This document shows, piece after piece, positions 15,148 through 23,181 of a DNA stretch of 25,629 bases (positions within the stretch are counted from its first letter, which is position 1; the number at the start of each line of letters is the position of its first letter). The notes beneath the pieces were generated by a model. It saw only the letters and a list, made by a program, of their open reading frames with translations, was not told where the DNA came from and searched no databases. Where the stretch lies: assembly GCA_038214535.1 (NCBI GenBank), contig JBBQRS010000072.1, forward strand, positions 1-25,629, written 5' to 3'. The position numbers and the translations under genes are program-made. The DNA is from JBBQRS01 sp038214535. Its GTDB lineage: Bacteria; Chloroflexota; Anaerolineae; CG2-30-64-16.

Positions 15148-16589
15148 AGCCAGCGCGCGTCCGCGCGCTCGACGACGGCCTGGAGCGCGCGCGACAGGTC
15201 TGCGGGGAGCGGTTCGGGCGTATGGGACTCGATCAGCGAGAGCGCCCGCAGGCGCGCTCGCTCGCGGAACGTGTGGGCGCCGCCCGCGTTCCAACCGTCC
15301 CAATGGCGACGCTCGACCAGGCGCGGGTACCAGTCTTCGCGGTAGTGCGTCCGCGTATGGTCGCTCTGCATGAACGCGTTCGCGGGGCCGGCCTCATGGA
15401 TGAGGTCTAGCGCCAGCGTCTCAGGGCTGACCTCGACGCCCTGCATGAACCTGCGTACCCAGTTGATCAGCTCGTCGGCCATGACGAGACTTTCGAGTGA
15501 GTTGGTCATCCCCGATGCGAGATAGCCCACGTCGTGAATCAGGTGCGACCCTGCCAACGTCTCGGTGAGCAGCGTCAGGGCGATCTCGGACATCGCCTGC
15601 TCGTCGGGCAGTTGAGAATCGCTGCATCCACCCAGCCCGAAAACTGGCATATTGTAATGATGCGCCAACTCGACGCAGAGGACGCGATTTTCGGGCGCGG
15701 CGTACACGTCACCCGTGGTGCGCATGTCCAGCATATCCTGCGTGCCGCCGGAGAGGATCACCGGCGCGCCTTCGCTGCGCAGTTGACTGACCACCAGCCC
15801 GGCCAGCTCGCCCGCATTCGCCAGCGCGACCGCGCCTGCCGGCGTCACGGGGCCATTCGCGCCCCGCAGAATCACCGGGTTATACGTGCAGGGCAGTTGC
15901 CTGTCAGCCATGAAGAGCAGTTTATCCAGCGACTCCGGGTTGTGAATGAGTGGCGAGGTGACGTTGATGTAGCAGGCGCAGAGTGGATTGCGCCGCAGCG
16001 CGTCGGGGCCGCCAGCGACCAACTCGGCCATTTCGACCGCATCCACACAACCGGGAAAATCGGTTGTGACGAAGAGGATCGGCTTGATGCTGTTTTCGAG
16101 CAGGGCCTTCATCTGGTAGCGATCCATCGTCGGCTGCGGCACATCGTGGGCCATGCAAAAGGACATCAGAAAGCTGATGTTCGGCAGCGCATCCATCACG
16201 CGCACGCTCTCGATGATATCGGCCAGCCGCCCCTCGCGTCGCTGCCCGTCGCGGACGTCAATGATGTTGGGGCAGTCTGATCCCGGCCCGTAGAAGACGT
16301 TGCGACCTTCGAGAAACACCGAGCGTTCCCCATTGCGGTTCGCCCACACGATGCGTTTCGGCGCAGTCTGCAAGGCCCATTCAACCAACCGGGCAGGAAT
16401 CCGAACCCATCCATCATCCAGGATATGCGCGCCGGCCTGGCGCAGTAATGCGATGGCCTCAGCGTGTCGCAGACATACCCCCGTTCGCTCGAGGATTTCC
16501 AGGCTTGCCGTGTGCAGCCGGGAAAGTTGATCCGGTGACAGCTTCTGGAAAAACGGCGCTTCGAACGCGGTGGAGTTGCTGGTAATCAT
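15144..16589 (-). CDS. MttB-family methyltransferase, non-pyrrolysine type
   Basis: This 481-residue protein belongs to the trimethylamine methyltransferase (MttB, COG5598) superfamily, TIM-barrel enzymes that move a methyl group from quaternary or tertiary amines to a corrinoid protein. The family pattern runs through Ile-Leu-Glu-Arg-Thr-Gly-Val, Gly-Pro-Gly-Ser-Asp, Leu-Ser-Gly-Gly-Thr-Gln and Phe-Gly-Leu-Gly-Gly-Cys-Ser-Asp. The last is the region where archaeal MttB carries pyrrolysine; here the frame has no internal TAG. It should therefore act like the non-Pyl members, some of which demethylate glycine betaine, carnitine or proline betaine. No corrinoid protein or reductive activase is adjacent. 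ATG 16589 has AGAGGAG (16604-16598) 8 bases upstream. The promoter at 16645-16673 overlaps an inverted repeat. Confidence 0.88.
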   Translation of the reverse strand: MITSNSTAFEAPFFQKLSPDQLSRLHTASLEILERTGVCLRHAEAIALLRQAGAHILDDGWVRIPARLVEWALQTAPKRIVWANRNGERSVFLEGRNVFYGPGSDCPNIIDVRDGQRREGRLADIIESVRVMDALPNISFLMSFCMAHDVPQPTMDRYQMKALLENSIKPILFVTTDFPGCVDAVEMAELVAGGPDALRRNPLCACYINVTSPLIHNPESLDKLLFMADRQLPCTYNPVILRGANGPVTPAGAVALANAGELAGLVVSQLRSEGAPVILSGGTQDMLDMRTTGDVYAAPENRVLCVELAHHYNMPVFGLGGCSDSQLPDEQAMSEIALTLLTETLAGSHLIHDVGYLASGMTNSLESLVMADELINWVRRFMQGVEVSPETLALDLIHEAGPANAFMQSDHTRTHYREDWYPRLVERRHWDGWNAGGAHTFRERARLRALSLIESHTPEPLPADLSRALQAVVERADARWL

Positions 16590-16644
16590 TGGTCATGCTC
16601 CTCTGGGTGCAATCAAGTCGAGCTTGGCCCGGCTAGTTCCGGCA

Positions 16645-16673
16645 ATTATGGCATCCATAAGATAGGATGGCAA
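16645..16673 (-). promoter_or_regulatory. Promoter for the MttB-family gene
   Basis: On the minus strand TTGCCA (16673-16668), a 17-bp spacer and CATAAT (16650-16645). The start is expected near 16638, about 48 bases before ATG 16589. Confidence 0.55.
16649..16672. promoter_or_regulatory. Inverted repeat covering the MttB promoter spacer (possible operator)
   Basis: TGGCATCC (16649-16656) and GGATGGCA (16665-16672) form an 8-bp inverted repeat with one mismatch around an 8-bp AT-rich centre. It spans from the -35 to the edge of the -10, a position suited to repression. Confidence 0.45.
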
Positions 16674-16697
16674 ACAACCTGTGCATCCTTTCCAATA

Positions 16698-16706
16698 TGA
16701 TATACT
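16698..16706 (+). promoter_or_regulatory. Extended -10 promoter for the DUF58-TgpA operon
   Basis: TGATATACT is an extended -10 element. The expected start is 7 bases downstream, at about 16713, which is the GTG start codon of the DUF58 gene. No -35 match is visible. A leaderless mRNA is implied if GTG 16713 is the true start. Confidence 0.6.
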
Positions 16707-16712
16707 GAGCGC

Positions 16713-18044
16713 GTGGAACGAATGATGGATGTTGAGCTTGATGCAGGCGTCGTGCGGCGCACGTTGAAGCCGGCCGGATGGCTGCCTTTCGTCGGCTGGG
16801 TGGTTCTCTTTTTGCTCCAAATCATCAGCCCCGACCGCGCCTGGAGCTGGCTTCTGGTGGGCCTGAGCATCCTGATAGTCGTCAGCTACTACTGGGCCCG
16901 TCTGTTGCTTGACCAAGTGACCGGCCAGCGGCAGGTGCTGGGGGGGTGGGTGGTCATCGGCGATGAACTTAACGAGCAGTTTTCGCTGACGAATTCGGGG
17001 CGTTTGCCGGTGTTATGGGCCAGGGTGGTGGATCGTTCGGCGGTGCCCGGCTATTCGGCCAACCGCGTCGAGTCGGTCGGCGCACATGCCCGCCGAGTCT
17101 GGACCAGCACGGGCGTTTGCCAACGGCGCGGTGTCTTCAGATTGGGGCCGTGGGAACTTATGATGGCGGACCCACTAGGCCTTTTCCAGGTGCGCCATTA
17201 TTACCCGGTCACGACGACGATCATGGTTTATCCGCGCGCTTCTCACCTGCCGCAACTGGAACTCCCACGCGGCCGCACGCTGGGGCGGTCCGCGTCTTCC
17301 GAGCGCACCGTCACCGAGACGATTCTCGTGGGCGGCGTCCGCGACTACTATGCGGGCGACAGCCTCCGGCGCATTCATTGGCCCAAGAGCGCCCATCACG
17401 ATCGGCTGATGGTACGTGAGTTCGACCGTGAACCTTCGGGGGATGTGTGGATCGTCCTCGATCTGGATGCCACAGTGCAGGCCGGACAGGACGCCGAAGC
17501 CACGCAAGAGTACGCGATCACGCTGGCGGCGTCGCTGGCGGCGCGTTTCACCCGCGAAGGTGAACGGCGCGCCGTGGGATTGCTCGTATCGGGCGAGACC
17601 CCGGCTGTGATTGCGCCCGCTCGCGGCCAGGCCCAGCTCTGGCGCATCCTGCGCGTCCTCGCAGAGGCCGAACCCAGCGCCGTGACACCCCTTGCGACCT
17701 TGCTTCATCAAGCCGGTCCCAGTCTGGGCAATGGCCGAACGCTCGTGATTGTCACGCCATCCCAAAGCACAGATTGGGTCGCCTCACTGATCCCGCTGAC
17801 CACGCGCGGCAATGCACCAACGGCGCTTCTCATTGATGCCACGACTTTCGAGCCGCCCTATGGCCGGGGAGAGGACCTGGACGCGCTGAGATCGCTGCTT
17901 ACGCGGCAGCAAATCTTCCATTACGTGATCGAAAAGGGCTTCCCCTTCAAAGCCATTGATCGCATCAAGCGGCAGCGCAGCGACCTTAAGGTGTTGCCGG
18001 GTAGCGGTCGCGTGATTCGGGTCGAAGTCGAGGAGGAGGTCTAG
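16713..18044 (+). CDS. DUF58 domain protein
   Basis: This 443-residue protein starts with two hydrophobic helices (about 22-62). A beta-rich region follows, then a DUF58 domain with the signature Tyr-Tyr-Ala-Gly-Asp-Ser-Leu-Arg-Arg-Ile-His-Trp (about 211-222) and a von-Willebrand-A-like segment (Val-Trp-Ile-Val-Leu-Asp-Leu-Asp-Ala-Thr). DUF58 proteins usually sit with a MoxR-type AAA ATPase and a TgpA-type transglutaminase in operons thought to act in envelope assembly or stress. Here the TgpA partner follows 1 bp after the stop, but no MoxR gene is in the window. The start is either GTG 16713, directly at the predicted transcription start, or ATG 16722 or 16725. None has a good ribosome binding site, so the N-terminus is uncertain by a few residues. 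Confidence 0.9.
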   Translation: MERMMDVELDAGVVRRTLKPAGWLPFVGWVVLFLLQIISPDRAWSWLLVGLSILIVVSYYWARLLLDQVTGQRQVLGGWVVIGDELNEQFSLTNSGRLPVLWARVVDRSAVPGYSANRVESVGAHARRVWTSTGVCQRRGVFRLGPWELMMADPLGLFQVRHYYPVTTTIMVYPRASHLPQLELPRGRTLGRSASSERTVTETILVGGVRDYYAGDSLRRIHWPKSAHHDRLMVREFDREPSGDVWIVLDLDATVQAGQDAEATQEYAITLAASLAARFTREGERRAVGLLVSGETPAVIAPARGQAQLWRILRVLAEAEPSAVTPLATLLHQAGPSLGNGRTLVIVTPSQSTDWVASLIPLTTRGNAPTALLIDATTFEPPYGRGEDLDALRSLLTRQQIFHYVIEKGFPFKAIDRIKRQRSDLKVLPGSGRVIRVEVEEEV

Positions 18045-18045
18045 C

Positions 18046-20481
18046 GTGATCGAGAGCAACGCGCGACCGGCCGAAACCCAACCCGACGTACCCTCGGCGC
18101 TGGTGAACTTCTTTCATGCCCTCCGGCCACAGGAGGGCTGGCTGGTACTCATCCTGGCGCTGGTCGCAGTACTCACGTTGCCTTCGACCGCGGTCACCAA
18201 TGGTTTGATCCTCGGTCTTGGGCCGGCGATCGGGCTGGCCGTTGCCGGGCTGTTGATGGGCTGGTGGCTGGGTCACAAGGGGGTGCGCGGACCGTTGGCG
18301 ATCGTGCTTCTGGCGGCCACCGGGACGTTAGCCGTGCTGTGGTGGGGAGTGCATGTTTTCGCGATTGTGCCTCTTTTCCGGCAACTTGGGGCCAGAGCCA
18401 CCTGGTGGGCAAACCCGCTGCGTTTACCTGACCAGAATTTGCTTCAGGCGTTGCTTACCCAGCGCGCGGATCAGGCGCCGCGGCTGACCTATTTCTCCGA
18501 TCAGTGGTCTTCCCTGAATGACTTTGCAAGCCGGCTTGGCTGGTGGGTTGACGGCGTGATCTCCGGGCGGGGACAGGCCGACAACCTCATCCTGGTGGCG
18601 ATCGGCTGTCTGATCGCCTGGAGCGTGGCCGCGTGGGCCGGCTGGTGGATTGCCAGACATGGTCGGCCTTTTGTTGCGCTTGCCCCGACGGGTATCCTGC
18701 TTGCCCAGCAGGTCTATGCCGCCAACGACGGTCATAGCGCCTTATTAACTTTCCTGGGCGCGGCGACGGCTTTGCTGGTGCTGGGGCATTTGGCCTGCCA
18801 GACCCGCGATTGGGAGAAGACTGCTACCGACTACTCACCGGAAATTCGTCTTGATAGCATCGCGGTCGCCGTGGTGCTGACCGGTCTGGTCGTACTGATT
18901 TCACCAACGATCCCCTTCATCACCTCGGGTGAAATGGCGCGCCAGTTTTGGAAGATTTTTGAGTCGCCCTATCGGGATGTCGAGGATCGGTTTGGGACGA
19001 GCTTTCGGGGAGCGCAACCGGGGCGTTCCCTCGTGCCGGCGCTGGGCGTTGCGGAGGGTGGGATGCCGCGGGCGCACCTGCTGGGCGGCAACCCGCAACT
19101 CGGCAAGGAAGTCGCGCTGCGGGTGCAGGCGCGCGGCGCGGAGCCGGGTGAGTCGCTTTACTGGCGCGGGCAGACTTTTGCTCTTTACACCGGTCGCGGC
19201 TGGGAGAACCCGGCCGACGCCCTCACGGAGACGGAACTGGCTGCGGGCGAACCCTGGAGTTCCACAGTTCTCCTGGCCGATCGGCGCACCGTGCTCACCC
19301 GAATGGAGGTCGTCGCGGCCTCGCGCGCCGTGTTGTATGGCGCGGGTGAGCCGATTTCCGTGGATCGCCCGTATCGCGCCGTGACACGCGCGCCCGGCGA
19401 ACTGGTCGCGCTGAGCGCGCCGCGCGGGCCGCGCGTGTACAACTTGCTCGGCGGCGTCATTGATCCGGACCCCGAATTGTTGCGGCTTGCGGGCGAGGAT
19501 TATCCCACAAACAATGGGTTCCGGGATTTCTACTTGCAACTGCCTTCTAACCTGAGCCCTGAGTTGCTCCAGTATGTAGACGAGATCGCCGCGGACGCGG
19601 AGACGCCCTATGATCGGGCCATCGCCATCGAAGCGGCGCTCCGCGAAATCCCTTATTCGCTCGATGTGCCGCCACCGTCCGACGGCGTCGAAGTCGTTTC
19701 ATGGTTCCTGTTCGATTTGCAGCGCGGTTACTGTGACTACTACGCCACCTCGATGGTCGTGATGGCGCGCCTCGCCGGTATTCCGGCCCGTCTGGCGATC
19801 GGCTACTCAACCGGCGACTATGATTTCGACAAAGGACAATATGTTGTGACCGAGCTATCGGCGCATTCCTGGCCCGAGTTGTATTTTCCGGGGTTCGGCT
19901 GGGTTCCATTTGAGCCGACGGCGGGGCGCGCCGAACTCAGCCGGGTATCCGCCGGCGGCGAAATCCCGCCCTGGATGCAGATACCGGGATCTATGGGCGT
20001 GAGTTCCGGTCTGGCGGCATTACAGCAGGCGGCGGAGGAGGAACGCCGATTCAGCCGGGTGTCGGGCTTGACCCGATGGGGCTTGCTCGCGTTGAACGTA
20101 CTTGCTGCGTTGTGGGTGTTGCGTGCGCGGGCGTGGTTAAGGCTGGCGTCCCCGCCCGACTCGATGGATGGCTTGTTTGAACGCCTCACGCGTTACGGCA
20201 GCCGATTGGGTTCGCCGATGCGAGAGAGCGACACGCCGCGAGAGTATCTCACCTCATTGACAAACGCGGCGGATGAGGCCGCTGATCAGGCGACGTTGTT
20301 CAAAGATCGCGCCCAGGAAGCGGCTTCGCTGGTGCACACAGATGCCGGGCGGCTGATGCTGGCCTTCGAGAAGTCCACCTATGCGCCCGAGGAAACGGAG
20401 CTCATCGTGTCGCAATACGAGCAGGGGCGCGATTGGTCGCCGCTGTGGGCCGCGCTGCGACGGCTCAGCAGGACGCGTTGA
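18046..20481 (+). CDS. Membrane transglutaminase-like protease, TgpA family (copy 2)
   Basis: This 811-residue membrane protein has several N-terminal helices (within 25-290), an extracytoplasmic transglutaminase core and a C-terminal helix near 675-695 followed by a DUF4129-like cytoplasmic tail. The core shows Gly-Tyr-Cys563-Asp-Tyr-Tyr, Ser-Ala-His607-Ser-Trp and Phe-Glu623-Pro-Thr, so Cys and His are present and the third residue is Glu, as in copy 1. It is the partner of the DUF58 gene. GTG 18046 is supported by AGGAGGAGG (18031-18039) 6 bases upstream, located in the end of the DUF58 gene, which indicates tight coupling. Copy 1 at 1722-4064 has the same architecture but is divergent in sequence, so the two are old paralogues. 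The substrate is unknown. Confidence 0.92.
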   Translation: MIESNARPAETQPDVPSALVNFFHALRPQEGWLVLILALVAVLTLPSTAVTNGLILGLGPAIGLAVAGLLMGWWLGHKGVRGPLAIVLLAATGTLAVLWWGVHVFAIVPLFRQLGARATWWANPLRLPDQNLLQALLTQRADQAPRLTYFSDQWSSLNDFASRLGWWVDGVISGRGQADNLILVAIGCLIAWSVAAWAGWWIARHGRPFVALAPTGILLAQQVYAANDGHSALLTFLGAATALLVLGHLACQTRDWEKTATDYSPEIRLDSIAVAVVLTGLVVLISPTIPFITSGEMARQFWKIFESPYRDVEDRFGTSFRGAQPGRSLVPALGVAEGGMPRAHLLGGNPQLGKEVALRVQARGAEPGESLYWRGQTFALYTGRGWENPADALTETELAAGEPWSSTVLLADRRTVLTRMEVVAASRAVLYGAGEPISVDRPYRAVTRAPGELVALSAPRGPRVYNLLGGVIDPDPELLRLAGEDYPTNNGFRDFYLQLPSNLSPELLQYVDEIAADAETPYDRAIAIEAALREIPYSLDVPPPSDGVEVVSWFLFDLQRGYCDYYATSMVVMARLAGIPARLAIGYSTGDYDFDKGQYVVTELSAHSWPELYFPGFGWVPFEPTAGRAELSRVSAGGEIPPWMQIPGSMGVSSGLAALQQAAEEERRFSRVSGLTRWGLLALNVLAALWVLRARAWLRLASPPDSMDGLFERLTRYGSRLGSPMRESDTPREYLTSLTNAADEAADQATLFKDRAQEAASLVHTDAGRLMLAFEKSTYAPEETELIVSQYEQGRDWSPLWAALRRLSRTR

Positions 20482-20508
20482 GGGAAACATGACCGTGCGC
20501 CGACAGGA

Positions 20509-20548
20509 GAATCCTCTGACGGCTTCCCGGCCGGCTTCAGGGGGATTC
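20509..20548. terminator. Imperfect stem-loop between convergent genes
   Basis: GAATCC (20509-20514) pairs with GGATTC (20543-20548), and CTGA (20516-20519) pairs with TCAG (20537-20540). A 1x2 internal loop separates the stems, and the loop contains CCGGCCGG. It overlaps the stop codon of the minus-strand lipoprotein gene. No T-run follows. A bidirectional terminator is plausible but weakly supported. Confidence 0.4.
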
Positions 20549-21442
20549 CGGGGTGGTTTCTGTGTTGATTGGTTCGGGGGTCGGCGGCTCGGGAAGATCG
20601 AGCGCCATCACGTCATTCACATCGGGCAACACAAGACCTTGGGGCAGGTTCTCTTCGAGCACCAACATGGTCAGTGAATGTCGCGTTTGAGCGCCCGTCG
20701 CGTCCTCCGCGATGAACTCCTGAATCACCTGCTTCACATAGCCTGTGGGCGCGACCCAGAGATCCATTTGCCCCGAAACCAGGCGCGAACCTTGCGGCAA
20801 TGACTGTTCGGCGATTACTGCAAGCGCGTCGCCCGTGAACTGGTAATGCGTCGTCAGCACGCCCGAAACGTCGTCATCCGTGGCGATCACGGCGGCTTCG
20901 CCCAGTAAATCGATGCTCGACGCTGCGATCTCCTCCGGCGTGAGCACCCCCGGCAGGATCATGGCGGACGCCGAGCGCGAGAACTTCAACCACTTCTCAT
21001 CGGTCGGGGTGCGCATGAAGACATCGTTCTCTGTGAGGATGACCTCGGACCGCTCGCCTGCCTCGGATTGCGTCTTATCTACAATCTGGATGTGGCTGAT
21101 CTTCATTGGTGACGCTTGATCCGTCCACGTTTCGACGACAGTCCACGCCTGTAATGCTTCTTCGGGCGTCAGCGTGTCAATCCGCACTTCGGTCTTCGCC
21201 AGGTAGCTCCGCAGACTATCAAGGTTGAGCGCCGCGGGTGTCCGTGCGCTTTCCGGCTTAACCGCATCGGCGGAGCCTTCCATTTCTTGCGCTGACGTTG
21301 TAGTTGTGGCCTGCGAAGTTCCCGCGCCTGCTTGCGTCGCCAGGGGGGCGGCTTGCGGCAGCGCAGCGTTCGACGGCGTCGAGACGCAACTCGCGATAAA
21401 GACGACCACCAGCGTAAGAACCAAAGTCGCGCGTAACGTCAT
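20537..21442 (-). CDS. Lipoprotein, possible LolA/LppX-like lipid-binding fold
   Basis: This 301-residue protein has a lipoprotein signal peptide: Arg4, a hydrophobic run, then Ile-Ala-Ser-Cys19. A Thr/Ala/Ser-rich linker (about 20-70) follows, then a beta-rich domain. Features such as Asp-Leu-Trp-Val-Ala-Pro-Thr-Gly-Tyr-Val-Lys and alternating strand segments with conserved Trp resemble the LppX/LprG/LolA-type half-barrel that binds lipids or monitors the envelope. That assignment is tentative. The C-terminus is a Pro/Thr/Glu-rich tail. The gene begins 9 bp after the stop of the YchF-like gene and has no promoter of its own that I can see, so the two are probably one operon. It converges on TgpA copy 2, another envelope protein. 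Confidence 0.75.
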   Translation of the reverse strand: MTLRATLVLTLVVVFIASCVSTPSNAALPQAAPLATQAGAGTSQATTTTSAQEMEGSADAVKPESARTPAALNLDSLRSYLAKTEVRIDTLTPEEALQAWTVVETWTDQASPMKISHIQIVDKTQSEAGERSEVILTENDVFMRTPTDEKWLKFSRSASAMILPGVLTPEEIAASSIDLLGEAAVIATDDDVSGVLTTHYQFTGDALAVIAEQSLPQGSRLVSGQMDLWVAPTGYVKQVIQEFIAEDATGAQTRHSLTMLVLEENLPQGLVLPDVNDVMALDLPEPPTPEPINTETTPESP

Positions 21443-21451
21443 GATTTCAAC

Positions 21452-22540
21452 TCACACATTGAAGCGCACGTGAAGGATGTCGCCATCGCGAACGATGTAG
21501 TCTTTGCCTTCGAGCCGTAACTGACCGTGGCTGCGCGCCGCCGCCATGCTGCCAGAGGAGATCAGGGCATCGTAGCCCACGACCTCGGCGCGAATGAAGC
21601 CCTTCGCCAGGTCGGAATGGATCACGCCCGCGGCCTCGACGGCAGGCGCGCCGACCGGGATGGTCCAGGCGCGGACTTCATCTTCGCCGACCGTGAAAAA
21701 GCTTTGAAGGCCGAGCAGCGAATAGCTGAGGCGAATCACGCGATTCAGCCCCGGTTCCGTAATGCCGTATTCGGCGAGAAAGTCGGCGGCCTCTGCGGGG
21801 TCAAGCTGAGCCAGTTCCATCTCAAGACGGCCTTGCAGCGTGGCGATGGTCGTGTGCTGATGGCGATAGTCCAGGAGCGTCTCTAACGCCGCTTGTGCGG
21901 GATCATCCCCGACATTCAGGACGATGAGCATCGGCTTCAAGGTGAGCAAGCCGTAGCCGCGCAAGGACTTCTCTTCTTCCGGATCCAGCTCAATGTCTCG
22001 CAGCGGGATGCCGGCGTCGAGCGCTTCGTGCAGGCGCTTGAGCAACGCCATCTCGATCTCGTTGGCGGCGCGGATCTGGGGGCTGTGGACTTTGCTGGCC
22101 TGGGCGATCAAACGCTCGATCCGGCGCTCGATGATGATCTGATCCGAGAGGAGAAACTCCATGTCGAGGGTATCTATGTCCCGGCGGGGGTTCACGTCGC
22201 CTTCGATGTGCGATACCGCTGGATCCTCGAACGCGCGGACGACGTGCAGCAGGGCGTCGCTCTGGCTGATGGCGTTCAGCAGGGGGCCGCTGAGGCCGCC
22301 CTCGCTGACGCCTTTTGCCAGCCCGGCGATGTCGGCATAGGTGACTTTGGCGTAGGTCGTCTTGCGCGGATTGAACATGGCCGAGAGGCGATCCACGCGG
22401 GTATCGGGCACATCTACGACGCTGGTGTTCACCTCGAATTTGCCGGAACTGAACGCGGTGGTTTCCAGTGTGCTGCGTGTCAGCGCGTTGAAGATGGTCG
22501 TCTTGGTGCTGTTGGGCAGACCGATGATGGATATTTGCAT
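21452..22540 (-). CDS. YchF/Obg-family GTP/ATP-binding protein with TGS domain
   Basis: This 362-residue protein is a member of the YchF (DUF933) branch of Obg-related P-loop NTPases. Its N-terminal G domain includes Gly7-Leu-Pro-Asn-Ser-Thr12-Lys-Thr, Val-Asp-Val-Pro-Asp-Thr (G3-like) and Leu-Asn-Val-Gly-Asp-Asp (G4-like). A helical coiled insertion follows (about 120-200). The C-terminal TGS domain is clear: Phe-Phe-Thr-Val-Gly-Glu-Asp-Glu-Val-Arg-Ala-Trp, Ala-Ala-Gly-Val-Ile-His-Ser-Asp, Lys-Gly-Phe-Ile-Arg-Ala-Glu and Val-Arg-Phe-Asn-Val at the end. YchF proteins bind the ribosome and prefer ATP. The unusual point is the P-loop, where Thr12 replaces the second Gly of GxxxxGK[ST]. ATG 22540 has no strong ribosome binding site. 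An extended -10 promoter lies at 22572-22580. Confidence 0.88.
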   Translation of the reverse strand: MQISIIGLPNSTKTTIFNALTRSTLETTAFSSGKFEVNTSVVDVPDTRVDRLSAMFNPRKTTYAKVTYADIAGLAKGVSEGGLSGPLLNAISQSDALLHVVRAFEDPAVSHIEGDVNPRRDIDTLDMEFLLSDQIIIERRIERLIAQASKVHSPQIRAANEIEMALLKRLHEALDAGIPLRDIELDPEEEKSLRGYGLLTLKPMLIVLNVGDDPAQAALETLLDYRHQHTTIATLQGRLEMELAQLDPAEAADFLAEYGITEPGLNRVIRLSYSLLGLQSFFTVGEDEVRAWTIPVGAPAVEAAGVIHSDLAKGFIRAEVVGYDALISSGSMAAARSHGQLRLEGKDYIVRDGDILHVRFNV

Positions 22541-22571
22541 TGGCTAACTTTCATAGGGTTGGAGTGCTGAC

Positions 22572-22580
22572 AGTATAGCA
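22572..22580 (-). promoter_or_regulatory. Extended -10 promoter for the YchF-lipoprotein operon
   Basis: On the minus strand TGCTATACT (22580-22572). The start is expected near 22565, about 25 bases upstream of ATG 22540. No clear -35. Confidence 0.55.
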
Positions 22581-22670
22581 TCAACCGTTGCGCGGCTGAA
22601 AAACAGTCCGGCCATTCACGACAATCCCGGGTGAACAATTACCGCAGCTTTTCTGCAAGGAGACTGCACA

Positions 22671-22679
22671 TGATATAAT
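22671..22679 (+). promoter_or_regulatory. Consensus extended -10 promoter for the gene at 22722 (and possibly the tRNA)
   Basis: TGATATAAT is a full-consensus extended -10. The -35 position is weak (TTCTGC, 22651-22656). The start is expected near 22686. The tRNA-Arg lies only 10 bp after the downstream gene, so this promoter may also drive the tRNA. Confidence 0.65.
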
Positions 22680-22721
22680 GCACGCCATTAATTCCGAGTC
22701 GTTGAAGGAACTGGAGTTGGA

Positions 22722-23171
22722 ATGAGGATTTTCATCGGCGGGGTGATGCAGGGTTCGGTTGAGGTGAACGGCATGAGCGATCAAGGTTATCGGCGGGCGA
22801 TAGCCGATATGCTGCGAGAGCGCTGGCCGGACCTGGAGATCACTGATCCGCACCAGTTGCACCCAAACGGGCGCGATTATGACACGGATGCCGCGCGACG
22901 TACCCTTGAAGATATGCTCCGTCTTGCCGGACAGTCCGACCTCGTTATCGCGTATGTTCCGGTAGCCAGTATGGGCACGGCATTGGAAATTTACGTCGCG
23001 CACAGTTCCGGCGTTCCGGTCGTCGTTGTGTCGCCCCTCGAGTACAACTGGGTCTTGCGCTCGTATGCGCGTCACATTTATCGTGATCTTGAAGCGTTGT
23101 ACGCCGCGATACGACAAGCTGATGAGCCGTTGGCGTTGGCAGCAAACACCCACGTTGAATCTGAGTCCTAA
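22722..23171 (+). CDS. Nucleoside 2-deoxyribosyltransferase-like / DUF4406-type protein
   Basis: This 149-residue single-domain protein has a Rossmann-like order: strand Arg-Ile-Phe-Ile-Gly-Gly, helix, Ile-Thr-Asp-Pro, a helix, Gln-Ser-Asp73-Leu-Val-Ile-Ala-Tyr-Val-Pro, then Ser-Met-Gly-Thr-Ala-Leu-Glu89-Ile-Tyr-Val-Ala and Val-Pro-Val-Val-Val-Val. The Asp and the Glu after Gly-Thr match the substrate-binding and catalytic places of nucleoside 2-deoxyribosyltransferases and their DUF4406 relatives. The exact reaction is not certain, and relatives can be nucleotide-processing enzymes or ligand sensors. ATG 22722 has GGAG (22713-22716) 5 bases upstream. The tRNA-Arg follows after 10 bp. Confidence 0.8.
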   Translation: MRIFIGGVMQGSVEVNGMSDQGYRRAIADMLRERWPDLEITDPHQLHPNGRDYDTDAARRTLEDMLRLAGQSDLVIAYVPVASMGTALEIYVAHSSGVPVVVVSPLEYNWVLRSYARHIYRDLEALYAAIRQADEPLALAANTHVESES

Positions 23172-23181
23172 ACTTTTGTAA

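Noticed and set aside
15144..16589. Pyrrolysine-containing MttB
   Set aside because: No in-frame TAG lies within the coding sequence, and the pyrrolysine region reads through with ordinary residues. It is the non-Pyl type.
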